Part shown: piece after piece, positions 1 to 9,630 of the stretch
Position numbering within the stretch: position 1 is the stretch's first letter
Layout: the number at the start of each line of letters is the position of its first letter
Source of the DNA: CAVWSM01 sp963757805
GTDB lineage: Bacteria > Actinomycetota > Actinomycetes > Jiangellales > Jiangellaceae
Direction: 5' to 3'
NCBI GenBank assembly: GCA_963757805.1
Contig: CAVWSM010000006.1
Coordinates: 124,001 to 188,000, forward strand
DNA: 64,000 nt
The notes under the pieces: model-generated
Database searches by the model: none
Seen by the model: only the letters and a program-made list of their open reading frames with translations
What the model was told of the DNA's origin: nothing
Translations under genes and position numbers: made by a program

Positions 1-1
1 C

Positions 2-1532
2 GAGCTGCTGCTCGAGCTCGGCTCCGTCGAGGCACTCATCAGCGGCAGCGACGCGGTCGAGCACCTGCAGGAGGCGCACGGACTGCTCGACGACCCGATC
101 CGGCGAGCGGAGACTGCCCTCGCACTCGGCCATCAGCTCACCCTCTTTCGCCCCGACGAGGCGGACGCCGTCTTCACGCAGGCGCTCGACGAGCTCGGCG
201 GCGCTGAATCCGAGCTCCAACGTCTGCTCGAAGCGGCAATCATCGTCAACGCGCTTTACGAGCCGCGCCTCCATCTCCAGACCATCGAGCGGCTGGAGCG
301 CATCCGCAACCGGCCCGGGGACACGACCCTCGGCGAGAAGAGGCTGCTCGGGCTGCTCGCCTACCACGACGCGCTGGCAGGAGCGCCGGCTGCCGTCCCG
401 ATGGCGCGCCGGGCAGCCGCTCGCGGAACGTTGCTCGAGGCAGGGAACCCGCCGGCAGCCTATACCGTGCCCCCCTCTGTTCTCGCGATGGCCGACCTCG
501 ACGCAGCGCTGGTCGCCTACGAGGACGCACTCGCGGATGCACACCGGAACGGCTCGATCCTCACCTTCGCGGCGGTGAAGGGCTTTCGCGCGCAGGCCTT
601 CGTGTGGCGAGGCGAGCTGGCCGAGGCCGAAGCCGACGGCCGCGAGGCACTCGCCGCCTGTGAGGCGTGGGGGACCCCCTGGCGCCTCGAGGCGCACTTG
701 GTCGCCTATCTTGCCGACTCACTTATGGAGCAGGGCAAGCTCGACGACGCCGCAACCGCGCTGGCCCGTGCCGGATCCGAGCCGACAGCCGGTAGCGCGT
801 CGTCGCTCTTCCTCGGTGATAGCCGCGCGCGCCTGCGCATCCTGAGGGGCGACGTGGCCGGCGGCGTACAGGAGCTGCTCGAGGTGGGTCGCCGCTTCGA
901 ATCCATCGGCGGCCGCAATCCGGCTCTCTTGGCCTGGCGCTCGCAGGCCGCGCTCGCGCTCCTGCAGCTCGGTGAGCAGGACGAGGCCCGCCGGCTGGCG
1001 GCCGAAGAGCTCGAGCTCGCGCGCACCTGGGGCGCGCCGAGGGCGCTGGGCGCGGCCCTGCGCGCCGCGGGACTCGTCGAGGGCGGCACACAGGGACTCG
1101 CACTGCTCGAGGAGGCCGTCCAGGTGCTCGCCGACTCGCCGGCGCGGCTCGAGCACGCCAAGGCGCGCACCGAGCTGGGAGCGGCACTACGCCGCGCCAA
1201 CCGCCGCGCCCAGGCGCGCGAACAGCTTCGGCAGGCGGTCGAGCTGGCCACCCTTTGCGGCGCGCCCCGCTCGCCGCCCGCGCCGAGACCGAACTGCTCG
1301 CCACCGGGGCCGGCCCCGGCGGATCTCCCTCAGCGGCGTCGGGTCGCTCACCCCCAGCGAACGACGCGTCGCCGAGCTGGCCGCCGAAGGCCCCACCAAC
1401 CGCGAGATCGCCCAAGCGCTGTTCATCACCACCAGGACGGTCGAGGTCCACCTCACCAGCAGCTACCGCAAGCTCGGCATCAGCTCCCGCTCACAACTCG
1501 CGGCAATACTCACCCAACCAGCCCCCGCCTAG
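2..1532 (+). pseudogene. LuxR-family transcriptional regulator, C-terminal part (cut by window edge, two frameshifts)
   Basis: The gene enters the window already open. Positions 2 to about 1260 encode a long helical TPR-like region rich in Ala, Leu and Glu, typical of the MalT/LAL class of large ATP-binding LuxR regulators. The reading then moves to a second frame (about 1258-1320, AARAETELLATGA) and a third (about 1320-1532), where a clear LuxR/GerE helix-turn-helix appears: LTPSERRVAELAAEG, then TNREIAQALF and TVEVHLTSSYRKLGI. Both shifts have the sign of a lost base and fall in GC runs. The N-terminal ATPase lies outside the window, so the inducer cannot be guessed. Whether the gene is truly broken or only mis-sequenced cannot be decided here; the intact HTH after the second shift favours sequencing error. 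Confidence 0.8.
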
Positions 1533-1618
1533 CGAGACAGCCGGAGTTCGTGATCTTCGGTTGAGCCGGCGACATCAATACCGCTCGGCTTCACCGCGTC
1601 GGCCAAGACAACCACTAC

Positions 1619-1960
1619 TCAGGACGAGACAGCCGCCGACGCATAGGCCGTCCCATAGGTCGAGGCGAGAATGCCGCCATCGACCGGCAGCTCGACGCCG
1701 GTGATGTGCGCGGAAGCATCCGAGGCGAGGAAGCACACGGCGTCGGCGATTTCCTCCGGCGTGCCCATCCTTCCCTGCGGAGCCAGCCGGGCGGCGAGCT
1801 GCTCGGCCTCGGCATCGTCGACGGGAGCGTCGGAACCGGCCACCATCTTGGTCATCTTGGTCCGGATATTGCCCGGCAGCACGGCGTTCACGCGCACGCC
1901 GGTCGGCGCCACCTCGACCGCGGCAGTCTTGGTGAGACCGATCACGCCATGCCGCCTCGG
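1619..1960 (-). pseudogene. Short-chain dehydrogenase/reductase, C-terminal remnant
   Basis: About 95 residues match the last third of classical SDR enzymes: HGVIGLTKTAAVEVA follows where the catalytic YxxxK would be, then GVRVNAVLPGNIRTKM, a PEEIADAVCFLASD segment and ITGVELPVDGG near the C-terminus. The Rossmann NAD(P)-binding half and the catalytic Ser and Tyr are missing. Upstream, the sequence changes without a gap into a protein kinase gene on the same strand, so the fragment has no start of its own and should be inactive. It is the downstream side of a fusion or deletion junction near 1945-1965. Confidence 0.8.
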
Positions 1961-2592
1961 CACCGCTCCGGCGACATGTACGCAGGGCTGCCGGCAATCA
2001 ACTCCGGTGGGGTGCTGGGGGCATCCCCGACAGTTGACGCGATGCCGAAGTCGGTGAGGACGACGCGCCCGCCGCCGCAGAGTTGCACGTTGCCCGGCTT
2101 CACATCGCAGTGCACGATGCCCGCTCGATGGATCGCCTGCAGCGCGTCGAGCAGGCGCAGCCCGAGGCTCGTCGCCAGGTCGACCGGCAGCGGTCCTTGA
2201 TTGTGGAGTATTTCCTCGAGCGTCTGCCCCGGCAGGGCCTCCATGATGATCCAGGGATACCCGGCGTCCTCGGCGATGTCGTAGACGCGCACCGTCCCCG
2301 GGTGGTCGACCCGGGCGGCCATCTGCGCTTCGTGGAGCAGGCGCGCCCGAGCTGCGATGCGCTCCTCGTCGTCATGCAAGCCGGTGAAGGCGATTCCCTT
2401 GATTGCGACGACACGGTGCAGCACGACGTCCTCCGCGAGCCACACCACTCCCATGCCGCCACGGCCCAGCAGGCGTCGCAGCCAGTAGCGACCCGCCACC
2501 TGTTGCGCAGCCGTCCCGATCGTGGAATGCCCGGCGATCACGGCGGGCAACGTGGGCTGGGTGGTGTCTCGCGCTTCATTTGTTGGGTGCAT
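1942..2592 (-). pseudogene. Serine/threonine protein kinase (PknB type), truncated after the activation segment
   Basis: A Hanks-type kinase N-lobe and half C-lobe: glycine loop GRGGMGVV (residues 43-50), VAIK lysine at 65, catalytic loop HCDVKPGN (161-168, with Cys replacing the usual Arg of HRD), DFG at 181-183, and an APE-like SPE at 207-209. The frame stops nine codons later (216 aa in total), whereas a kinase domain needs roughly 260-280 residues, and PASTA or transmembrane parts are absent. The DNA then continues as an SDR gene. The start ATG at 2592 overlaps the end of the exchanger gene upstream by 17 bp, suggesting translational coupling. Without helices F-I the fold is incomplete, so activity is doubtful. 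Confidence 0.8.
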
Positions 2593-3973
2593 CGGCGGCG
2601 AGTTCCTTGTACGGCGCCGTCAAGCCTGCCCGCACCAGGCGCCAAAGCTTGCCTCGCTGGCGATAGAGGTAGTAGGCGGCGAGGACGAGATACACGATGG
2701 AGATGACGACGAGCTCCAGCCCGTGGGCGGAGGCAGGTATCACGGCGCCGAGCGCGAACTGCGCGAAGAACAGCCCGAAGAGCAGCCCAGCCTCGCGCAC
2801 CGTGAGCGACAGGTTGACAAGCAGCGCCAGGGCGAAAACGGACTGCGCGGCGGTCAGCAGCAGCTCTTGACGCTGCTCGCCGACGAGCGGCAGGCCGCTC
2901 GTGGTTCCCGCTGCCACGGAGAAGATGATGGGCAGCGCCCCGAGGAGCAGGGTCCACTGGTTGATCTTGGACGAGACCAGGGTCGCCAGCGCCTCGGTGG
3001 TGCGCAGCCGCCACGCGAACATGAACGCGACGAGCAACTCGGGGGCCTCCGAGGCGAGAGGGGCGACCCACTGCACCAGCAGGAACTCACTGATACCGAG
3101 GCTTTGGCCGGTATCGACGAGCGCCTCGGCGAAGGCTTCGGCAACAAGGATGATGACGGCCGCGGCGGCGAGGAACAGCGCTGCCACCGCGACGCGTCGT
3201 GGCCTCTTGGGGAACGCCCCGATCCACGCGGCTGGGCCGACGAGGTACGGCGGCTCGCTGGGGCTCCCGGCGACCCTGACGATGTACGCGACAAACAATC
3301 CAACGAGCACAACGGCGTCGAGCAGGGTTACGGACTCCTTCAGCGGCAGCGTCAGCCCGTAGACGCAGGCGATCGCGAGGTAGGCGAACTCGACCGACTT
3401 CGTGCGCGGGAGTGTGATCGCACTGTGGGGCTGGCCGCGCCGCCGCCACCTAAACCAAGCCACGAACACCACCAGTGACCAACCGACACCGATCAGGAGG
3501 CGGTTGGCGCCGGTCATGTTGGCGAGCGCGAGCGAGCAGGGCGACTCCCCACTCGCCCCGGGGGGTTTGCAGTCGGCGCCGTATTGCTCGAAGGCCTCGC
3601 CGCCTTGCCACGCAAAGACTGCACTGACGGCGTACTCGGGCAGCACCGCGATGAGCGCCAGGATGCCGATAGCGAGCCCGGCCGAAATGTCGAGCTGAGC
3701 GACCTCGGCCGCCCAGGAGACCAAGAACGCGGCCCCGACAACCGCGAGCCCGAATATGGCTGCGGCCACGGCGGGCGCGGTGTCCCCACCCGAGAGCTGC
3801 AACCACACCCCGGGCAGGGTTGCCGCCACAACGAGGGCGAGGACCAGGGCAGAGGCGCCGGAAGGCTTTGCCCCCGACATGCGTGACCCAGTGTTCCTGG
3901 GCGGCAATGCTGTCGGGGGCTCCGACGTGCGGGTCACGGGCCGGGGTGGTCCGGGACCGCGTTGGGGAGTCAT
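2576..3973 (-). CDS. Sodium/calcium exchanger family membrane protein
   Basis: A 465-residue polytopic membrane protein of the Ca/cation antiporter superfamily. The two inverted alpha-repeats are visible: the first at about residues 90-121 (EVAQLDISAGL ... LPEYAVSAVFAW), the second at about 292-320 (GISEFLLVQWVAPLASEAPEL), each with the conserved acidic residue and Pro in the membrane. A 40-residue Pro/Arg-rich cytoplasmic N-terminus precedes the first helix. The start ATG at 3973 is supported by a strong GGAGGT ribosome-binding site at 3980-3985. The truncated kinase gene begins inside its last codons, so the two were probably co-translated. The expected role is exchange of a divalent or other cation against Na+ or H+; substrate unknown. 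Confidence 0.85.
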   Translation of the reverse strand: MTPQRGPGPPRPVTRTSEPPTALPPRNTGSRMSGAKPSGASALVLALVVAATLPGVWLQLSGGDTAPAVAAAIFGLAVVGAAFLVSWAAEVAQLDISAGLAIGILALIAVLPEYAVSAVFAWQGGEAFEQYGADCKPPGASGESPCSLALANMTGANRLLIGVGWSLVVFVAWFRWRRRGQPHSAITLPRTKSVEFAYLAIACVYGLTLPLKESVTLLDAVVLVGLFVAYIVRVAGSPSEPPYLVGPAAWIGAFPKRPRRVAVAALFLAAAAVIILVAEAFAEALVDTGQSLGISEFLLVQWVAPLASEAPELLVAFMFAWRLRTTEALATLVSSKINQWTLLLGALPIIFSVAAGTTSGLPLVGEQRQELLLTAAQSVFALALLVNLSLTVREAGLLFGLFFAQFALGAVIPASAHGLELVVISIVYLVLAAYYLYRQRGKLWRLVRAGLTAPYKELAADAPNK

Positions 3974-4092
3974 GCAGCTACCTCCAATGCGACCTCACGG
4001 CCCGTGTGGGTGCGCCGCGATTTGGGATCAACCGACGCATGCAACGGCTCCGATCGTGGTCGCCCGACACATCGCCCGGCATCGTGGACGCC

Positions 4093-4186
4093 CCCGGATC
4101 AGCCCCGCAGTGTTTCGTCAGCCCCGCTAGAGAACGGGGCGATGCGCGAGGCAGGGGAGACCAAAACACTGCGGGGCGGATCCGGG
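4093..4186. repeat. Nested inverted repeat between exchanger and metallopeptidase genes
   Basis: Arms at 4093-4115 and 4164-4186 are reverse complements over 23 nt with one mismatch. Inside lies a second stem, GCCCCG at 4121-4126 with CGGGGC at 4135-4140, closing an 8-nt loop. The element occupies the divergent intergenic space (exchanger start at 3973, metallopeptidase start at 4252) and ends about 65 nt before the latter. There is no T-tract, so it is not an ordinary intrinsic terminator. It could be a structured mRNA leader of the metallopeptidase or a large protein-binding palindrome. I could not match it to a known riboswitch class. Confidence 0.75.
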
Positions 4187-4251
4187 TAGGTCCACGGCGC
4201 GAAACCGGCCGTGGCCGAGCATGGTCAAGTCATGTCCGAGGCGGGCGCAGC

Positions 4252-4950
4252 ATGAGTAGTGACCTGGGGAGCGTCGGTCTTTACGTAGCGTTCCTCGTGC
4301 CGCCGCTGCTGCTCGGTTTTGCCATCCAGGCCTGGCTCCGCAGGACGTTCAGCCGCTACTCCCAGGTGCCGCTTGCCAAGGGGCTGAGCGGGGGGCAAGT
4401 CGCCCGCGAGATCCTCGACAGCAACAGCCTGGCGGATGTCCCTGTTCAGGAAGCTCAGGGTGGTCCGCTCTCCGACTACTACGACCCGCGCAATCGCCAG
4501 CTCCATCTGTCCGGGCCCGTGTATGCGCCGCCAACGGTGAGCGCGGCGGCGGTGGCCGCGCATGAGAGCGGACACGCGCTCCAGCAGGCGCGCCGCTACG
4601 CCCCATTCCGGCTGCGAGCGGCGATATTTCCCGTGGCCGCCTTCGCGTCGAGTGCGTGGATCTGGCTCCTGCTGATCGGCGCGTTGCTCGGGGCTTTCAA
4701 CCTCGTGGCGCTCGCGCTGGTGCTCTACGCCGTCGCTGTGGCGTTCCACATCGTGACGCTGCCTGTCGAGTTCAACGCCTCCCGCCGCGCCTCCGTACAG
4801 CTGCGAGAGCTCGGCCTTGTCGGCACATCCGAGCAGGCCGGAGTGCAGAAGGTGCTGACCGCGGCCGCGATGACCTACGTCGCAGGCGCTCTGGCTGCTC
4901 TCTCGCAACTCCTCTACTACCTGGTCGTCTTCTTCGGCAGGCGAGAGTAG
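4252..4950 (+). CDS. YugP-family zinc metallopeptidase, membrane-bound
   Basis: A protein of 232 aa with an N-terminal membrane helix (about residues 7-27), a cytoplasmic stretch, the zinc signature HESGH (104-108, HExxH type) and further hydrophobic helices at about 125-165 and near the C-terminus. FNASRRA, about residues 176-182, matches the conserved distal region of the YugP/PF04298 family. The domain order and length fit that family closely. The start ATG at 4252 was chosen because it places the first transmembrane helix at the N-terminus; the frame is open further upstream but through the inverted-repeat leader. The substrate is unknown in the family; a membrane-protein quality-control role is only inferred. 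Confidence 0.85.
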   Translation: MSSDLGSVGLYVAFLVPPLLLGFAIQAWLRRTFSRYSQVPLAKGLSGGQVAREILDSNSLADVPVQEAQGGPLSDYYDPRNRQLHLSGPVYAPPTVSAAAVAAHESGHALQQARRYAPFRLRAAIFPVAAFASSAWIWLLLIGALLGAFNLVALALVLYAVAVAFHIVTLPVEFNASRRASVQLRELGLVGTSEQAGVQKVLTAAAMTYVAGALAALSQLLYYLVVFFGRRE

Positions 4951-5087
4951 TGGGCAGTCGCCCGTCCGGTCCTAGCGGTGCTGCCCAATCACTGCGGCTC
5001 ATATCCGGGGGCATCCACGATGCGACCCCCGCCTCGCCAGCGCACAGTCGGACACATGTTGACGGAGCCTCGCAGTTTGATCGGGCC

Positions 5088-6146
5088 GTGAACCTCCCGC
5101 CGGTGCCTACGAATCTGGCCACGGCCGCGGGTTGGTCGTGGCGGGTCCTCGTCTCCGCCGCAGCTTTGATCGCCGTGCTCGCGCTGCTCTGGTACGTGCG
5201 CGTCATCGTGCTGCCGGTCATGCTGGCGCTGACGATCGCACCGGTACTGGCTCCCGTCGCCCGGTCGCTCCGACGGCGACTGGGGCGCCCTGCTGCTGCG
5301 ATCGCCCTCATCGGCGGACTCGTGGTCGTGGCCGGGCTGATCGCGATCGTGACGGCCTCGGTCATCGCGCAGTACGACCAGCTGGTCGACTCGGTCTCGC
5401 GGGCGGTCGACGACATCACGAAACAGCTCGAAGGCGAACCGTTCAATCTCTCCCTGAACGGTGCCGACGATCTTCAATCATCCCTGTCCGGTGTCTGGGG
5501 AGAGGCCGGGGGCTACCTCGTTTCAGGCGTCCAGGCGGGTGCCGCTTTCGTCACCGGCCTGGTGCTGGCCGTCGCCGTTCTCTACTTCGTACTCCGCGAC
5601 GGCGAGGCGTTCTGGGCCTGGATCGTCCAGCGTTTCACGCCGGATACGCGGTCGGTGATCGACCGGGTGGGGCGGCGGGCCTGGGCGGTGCTCGGCGGCT
5701 TCGTCCGGGGCACGGCGCTCATCGCCGCGGTCGACGCCACACTCATCGGGATCGGACTCTGGCTGCTGGGCGTACCGCTCGCATTCGCCCTCGCCGTGAT
5801 CGTCTTTCTGGGCGCGTTCGTGCCGTTCATCGGCGCGTTCGTCTCGGGCCTCGTGGCCGTTCTGGTCGCCTTCGCGGACGGCGGCTGGGGGATCGGACTC
5901 GCGGCCCTGGGGATCGTGCTGGCCGTGCAGTTCATCGAGGGAAACTTCCTGCAGCCGATCATCCAGAGCCGCACCGTCGACCTGCATCCGGCTGTGATCC
6001 TGCTCGCGGTCGCCGCCGGTGCGTCGCTCTTCGGGATTCTCGGCGCCTATCTCGCGGTGCCCGTGACCGCGGTCGTCTTCGCCGTCGTCGGCTCGCTCGG
6101 GTCAGAGGTGACGGTGCCCGACGCCGTCCCGGAGAACGCTGGATAG
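5088..6146 (+). CDS. AI-2E family transporter (PerM/YdiK-like permease)
   Basis: About 352 aa with the usual layout of the AI-2E exporter superfamily: two N-terminal helices (about 15-35 and 60-80), a soluble central segment, then five or so helices in the C-terminal half including GVPLAFALAVIVFLGAFVPFIG and the family hallmark GNFLQPIIQSRTVDLHP. The GTG at 5088 is the best in-frame start before the first helix; no strong ribosome-binding site decides it. The gene follows the metallopeptidase after 137 bp and precedes the hydrolase by 16 bp. Family members have been linked to export of AI-2, indole-like or ionic substrates, so substrate assignment is not possible from sequence. Confidence 0.85.
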   Translation: MNLPPVPTNLATAAGWSWRVLVSAAALIAVLALLWYVRVIVLPVMLALTIAPVLAPVARSLRRRLGRPAAAIALIGGLVVVAGLIAIVTASVIAQYDQLVDSVSRAVDDITKQLEGEPFNLSLNGADDLQSSLSGVWGEAGGYLVSGVQAGAAFVTGLVLAVAVLYFVLRDGEAFWAWIVQRFTPDTRSVIDRVGRRAWAVLGGFVRGTALIAAVDATLIGIGLWLLGVPLAFALAVIVFLGAFVPFIGAFVSGLVAVLVAFADGGWGIGLAALGIVLAVQFIEGNFLQPIIQSRTVDLHPAVILLAVAAGASLFGILGAYLAVPVTAVVFAVVGSLGSEVTVPDAVPENAG

Positions 6147-6162
6147 CAAGGAGCGGGCGGGC

Positions 6163-7893
6163 ATGACCACGAGGGCCGGGGGCGACATCGGGCTGATAGC
6201 AGGGGGCGATTCGTTGGCTGAAACCGAACCCCGGACCGAGACCAAGGCTGCGAGCGCACGCACGTGGTTTCGGTACGCCCTTCCCGGTGCCTGGGTGGCG
6301 CTGGTCTTCGCGTCCTCGTCCTTTACTCCCTCGCTGCTGCCGCGTAGCGCCCTGTCCCAGGGTGTGTTGTGTGGCGTCACGGCCTCCATTGGCTACGGCC
6401 TCGGGGTCGTTGGGGCCTGGGTGTGGCGGGAGTTCGCCAACCGCGACGCGCGCCCCGCAGGACGTCGATCCTGGCGGATCTTCGTCGTCGCCGGCACGGT
6501 GCTCGTCGTCGTGTCACTCCTGCTCGGCCAGCGGTGGCAAGGGCAGCTCCGCGACCTCGTGGGAGCCCCTGCTGACAGCCCGTTCCGCGTCGTCATTACC
6601 CCCATCGCGGCTGCCGTGGTCTTCGCGTTCACCATCGCGCTGGGTCGAGGTCTGCGTTGGGTCTACCGGTGGGTGGCGAGGCAGCTGTCGCGCTGGATCG
6701 GGCCCAGGGCGGCACGGGCCACGGGACTGGGTAGCTGTTGCCACGACCACGGTCCTGCTGGTCAGCGGTGTGCTGGTCGACGGGGTGATCTCGTTGGCGG
6801 ACCGCAACTTCGGACTCCGCGACACGATCACCCCGGAGGGGGTCGAGCGGCCGAACAGTCCGCTCCGCTCCGGGAGCCCGAGTTCGCTGATCGAGTGGGA
6901 CTCCCTCGGCCGCCAAGGCCGCACCTTCACCGGGAGCGGTCCGACGGTTGAGCAGATCTCCGCGTACAACGGCTCTGCGGGCACCGAACCAATCCGCATC
7001 TACGCCGGCTCATCTTCCGCCGACAACCCCGAGGTCCGCGCCCAGCTCGCCGTCCGAGACCTTGAGCGAGCGGGGGGTTTCTCGCGGGCGTACCTCATGG
7101 TGACAACGACGACTGGCACCGGCTGGCTGGACCCGAGCGCCATGGACTCGTTCGAGTACGTCACCGGTGGCGACTCGGCGATCGTCGGGATGCAGTACTC
7201 CTACCTGCCGTCCTGGATCTCCTACTTCGTGGACCAGCGCAAGGCCCGGGCGGCCGGGCGTGGCCTCTTCGATGCCGTCTACGACCGCTGGTCGGAACTG
7301 GCGAGCGATGCGCGCCCCAAGCTCATCGTCTTCGGCGAGAGCCTCGGGTCCTTCGGAGCAGAGGCCGCGTTCAGTGGCGAGCACGACCTGGCCAACCGTA
7401 CGGATGGCGCCCTCTTTGTCGGACCTCCGAGCTTCAGCACGTTGTACCGGGAGTTCACCGACACCCGTGACGGCGGCAGCCCGGCGGTGGAGCCCGTCTA
7501 CCGGGAGGGCCGACAGTGCGGTTCACCAATGATGCCGACGAGGACATCGCACCGGCATCGCAGACGTGGGACGGAACAAGGGTGCTCTATGCACAGCATC
7601 CGTCCGACCCGATCGTGTGGTGGAGCCCCGATCTCCTGTTCCGGATGCCGGACTGGCTCCGCGAGTCGCGTGGCCACGACGTCCTCGAGGAGATGATGTG
7701 GATGCCGTTCGTGACCTTCTGGCAAGTGACCGCCGACTTGCCCGTAGCGCTCAACGTGCCAGCAGGACACGGCCATCGCTACGGCGCAGAGTACGTCGAC
7801 GCCTGGGCGACAGTGCTACAACCCGACAACTGGACGTCCAGCAAAGCTGCCCAGCTCAGACAACTCATCGAGCTGGAGCAGGACGAGCCGTGA
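6163..7893 (+). CDS. Membrane alpha/beta hydrolase (Abhydrolase_9 type), two frameshifts
   Basis: Read across two shifts, the locus gives about 575 aa. Residues 1 to about 190 form an N-terminal domain with several membrane helices (ALPGAWVALVFASSSFTPSLL at the start of the first). The second frame, from about 6728, carries a further helix and the catalytic domain with the nucleophile elbow GESLG (within IVFGESLGSFGAE) and GMQYSYLPSW. After a second shift near 7510 the C-terminal part ends with a histidine region (NVPAGHGHRYG) that likely supplies the catalytic His. This layout matches the two-domain family COG4425. The start ATG follows AAGGAG at 6148-6153. One shift gains and the other loses a base, and all conserved blocks are present, so sequencing error is likely. 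Physiological substrate unknown. Confidence 0.8.
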
Positions 7894-7972
7894 CCGTACG
7901 CCAAGTGTTCCGAGAGTGCGATGACGCCTCGCTCGGTACCCGTCCTAAACTGACGCAAGATTGGAGCCCGCC

Positions 7973-8785
7973 ATGGCAGCCGGAGCAGTAACCGCGGATG
8001 GGCGTGCGCGCGTGCTCGCCGACGGCAACGAGATCCCTCTTCTCGGACTCGGAGTCTGGCAGATGCGGGACGGGCCGGAGACCGAGAACGCGGTTCGCTG
8101 GGCGCTCGAGCTCGGCTACCGCCACGTCGACACCGCGCAGCTCTACGGCAATGAGCAGAGCGTCGGCCGGGCGCTGCGCGACAGCGGTCTGCCGCGCGAG
8201 GACGTCTTCATCACCACCAAGTTCCTTCCCGCGCGGAGGGACGCGGAGGCGGAGGCGCAGCGGAGCCTGCAACGGCTGGGCATCGACCAGGTGGACCTCT
8301 ACCTCGTCCACTGGCCGCAGGGCGAGCCGACGTGGGCTTGGCCCGGGATGGAGCGTGCGCATGAACGCGGCTATGCGCGCTCGATCGGCGTCTCGAACTA
8401 CGGCGTGAGCGAGCTCGACGAGCTGCTGTCGGTCGCCGAGATCCCGCCGGTCGTCAATCAGGTCCAGTTCAGCCCGTTCGAGTTCCGGCGGAAGCTGCTC
8501 GAGGCGTGCGAGGCGCGCAATGTGGCGCTCGAGGCCTACAGCCCGCTCGGCACCGGACGGTATCTCTCGGACAAGCGTGTGCGCCAGATCGCCGAGCGCG
8601 TTGGCCGCACGCCGGCTCAGGTGCTTCTCCGCTGGTCCGTACAGCGAGATCTCATCGTTCTCCCGAAGTCGACGCACCGCGACCGAATCGAGGGGAACGC
8701 CCAGATCTTCGACTTCACGCTCTCCGATGTGGACATCGCTGCGCTCGACGCGCTCGACCGGACCGGCGGCACCGGGGGCAGTTGA
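7973..8785 (+). CDS. Aldo/keto reductase
   Basis: A 270-residue NADPH-dependent (alpha/beta)8-barrel oxidoreductase. All four catalytic residues are in place: Asp53 and Tyr58 (HVDTAQLYGNE), Lys83 (TTKF) and His113 (LVHWPQG). The cofactor segment near the C-terminus reads IVLPKSTHRDRIEGN, and the family signature GLGVWQM begins at residue 25. The ATG at 7973 is preferred over a TTG at 7961 because it leaves a normal-length N-terminus. Sequence style resembles 2,5-diketo-gluconate reductase and other small-carbonyl reductases, but substrate cannot be assigned. It stands alone between the hydrolase and a convergent DNA glycosylase gene. Confidence 0.9.
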   Translation: MAAGAVTADGRARVLADGNEIPLLGLGVWQMRDGPETENAVRWALELGYRHVDTAQLYGNEQSVGRALRDSGLPREDVFITTKFLPARRDAEAEAQRSLQRLGIDQVDLYLVHWPQGEPTWAWPGMERAHERGYARSIGVSNYGVSELDELLSVAEIPPVVNQVQFSPFEFRRKLLEACEARNVALEAYSPLGTGRYLSDKRVRQIAERVGRTPAQVLLRWSVQRDLIVLPKSTHRDRIEGNAQIFDFTLSDVDIAALDALDRTGGTGGS

Positions 8786-8819
8786 GCTCGCGTGGCGGTA
8801 ACGCGGCGAGCCCGGGCGG

Positions 8820-9446
8820 CTAGGTCTCGAACTCCGAAGCGAAGAGGTAGCCGACTGCAAGGCTGCGATAGGGCCGCCAACGCTCGGCGATGTGCAGCAC
8901 TTCCGCCTCGGTCGGCATCTGGTCGAGGCCGTAGACGTTCCTGATCGCCCGCCGGAGTGCGAGGTCACCCGCCAGGACGACATCCGGACGGTCGAGGGCG
9001 ATGATCAGAAAGCCGCGCACGGTCCACGGACCGATGCCAGGGATCGCGGTGAGCGCCGCCTCGATCTCCTCATCGGAGCTTTGCTGGAGGGTCTCGTCGC
9101 TGAGCTCACCCGTGGCGAACCGACCAGCGAGTGCACGTAGCGTCTCAACCTTGCGCCGGGACATCCCCGCACGCCGGAGCTCTTCTGGGTCGGCGTCGAG
9201 GATCTCCTCCGGCCGAGGTAACCGCCCACCGAACAGAGCCTCCAGACGGGTAAGGATTGCTCGCGTGGCGCGCACCGATAACTGCTGCCCGACGATCTGG
9301 AACACGAGCGCACCGTAGGCGTCCATCGTCGGGAGCTCTGCCATCCAGGCGCGTGGATCGAAGTTCGGGTGCTTGTCGATGAGTCGCGCAAGCACTGGGT
9401 CCGCGTCGCGCAGGCGCTTACGGGCCGCGGCGTACCGCTCGGTCAT
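8820..9446 (-). CDS. DNA-3-methyladenine glycosylase, AlkA/HhH-GPD type
   Basis: A 208-residue base-excision repair enzyme of the helix-hairpin-helix GPD superfamily. The HhH motif with the following helix spans about 136-151 (IPGIGPWTVRGFLIIAL) and the catalytic aspartate is D161 in VVLAGDLALRRA. The segment FQIVGQQLSVRATRAI at about 49-64 matches the conserved AlkA core. The start at 9446 (ATG, MTERYAAARKR) gives the compact AlkA length without the N-terminal domain; the frame stays open upstream but with composition unlike the family. Expected role: removal of alkylated purines. It converges with the aldo/keto reductase gene. Confidence 0.85.
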   Translation of the reverse strand: MTERYAAARKRLRDADPVLARLIDKHPNFDPRAWMAELPTMDAYGALVFQIVGQQLSVRATRAILTRLEALFGGRLPRPEEILDADPEELRRAGMSRRKVETLRALAGRFATGELSDETLQQSSDEEIEAALTAIPGIGPWTVRGFLIIALDRPDVVLAGDLALRRAIRNVYGLDQMPTEAEVLHIAERWRPYRSLAVGYLFASEFET

Positions 9447-9630
9447 GACCTCATGCAACACGAGATCCGCGCAGATGCGCCCCCGCGGACCACCAGCCGG
9501 ACCACGTAGCCGACTAGGCATCCCCGCCGGGGACTTCACGGACGCGAGCGCCGCCCGTGCGAGCGCACATTGGTCGCACGCCGACCGGAGTGCGAGATCC
9601 GCACTCCGAGAGTCCTGAAGGAGGACCCAC

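Noticed and set aside
2522..3478. Plus-strand frame of 318 codons opposite the exchanger gene
   Set aside because: Low-complexity Glu/Arg/Gly/Gln composition typical of a shadow; the minus strand encodes the exchanger with both alpha-repeats.
4093..4186. Inverted repeat as a c-di-AMP or manganese riboswitch
   Set aside because: It lacks the GGGGGACCCA-type core and other fixed bases; only the stems are clear.
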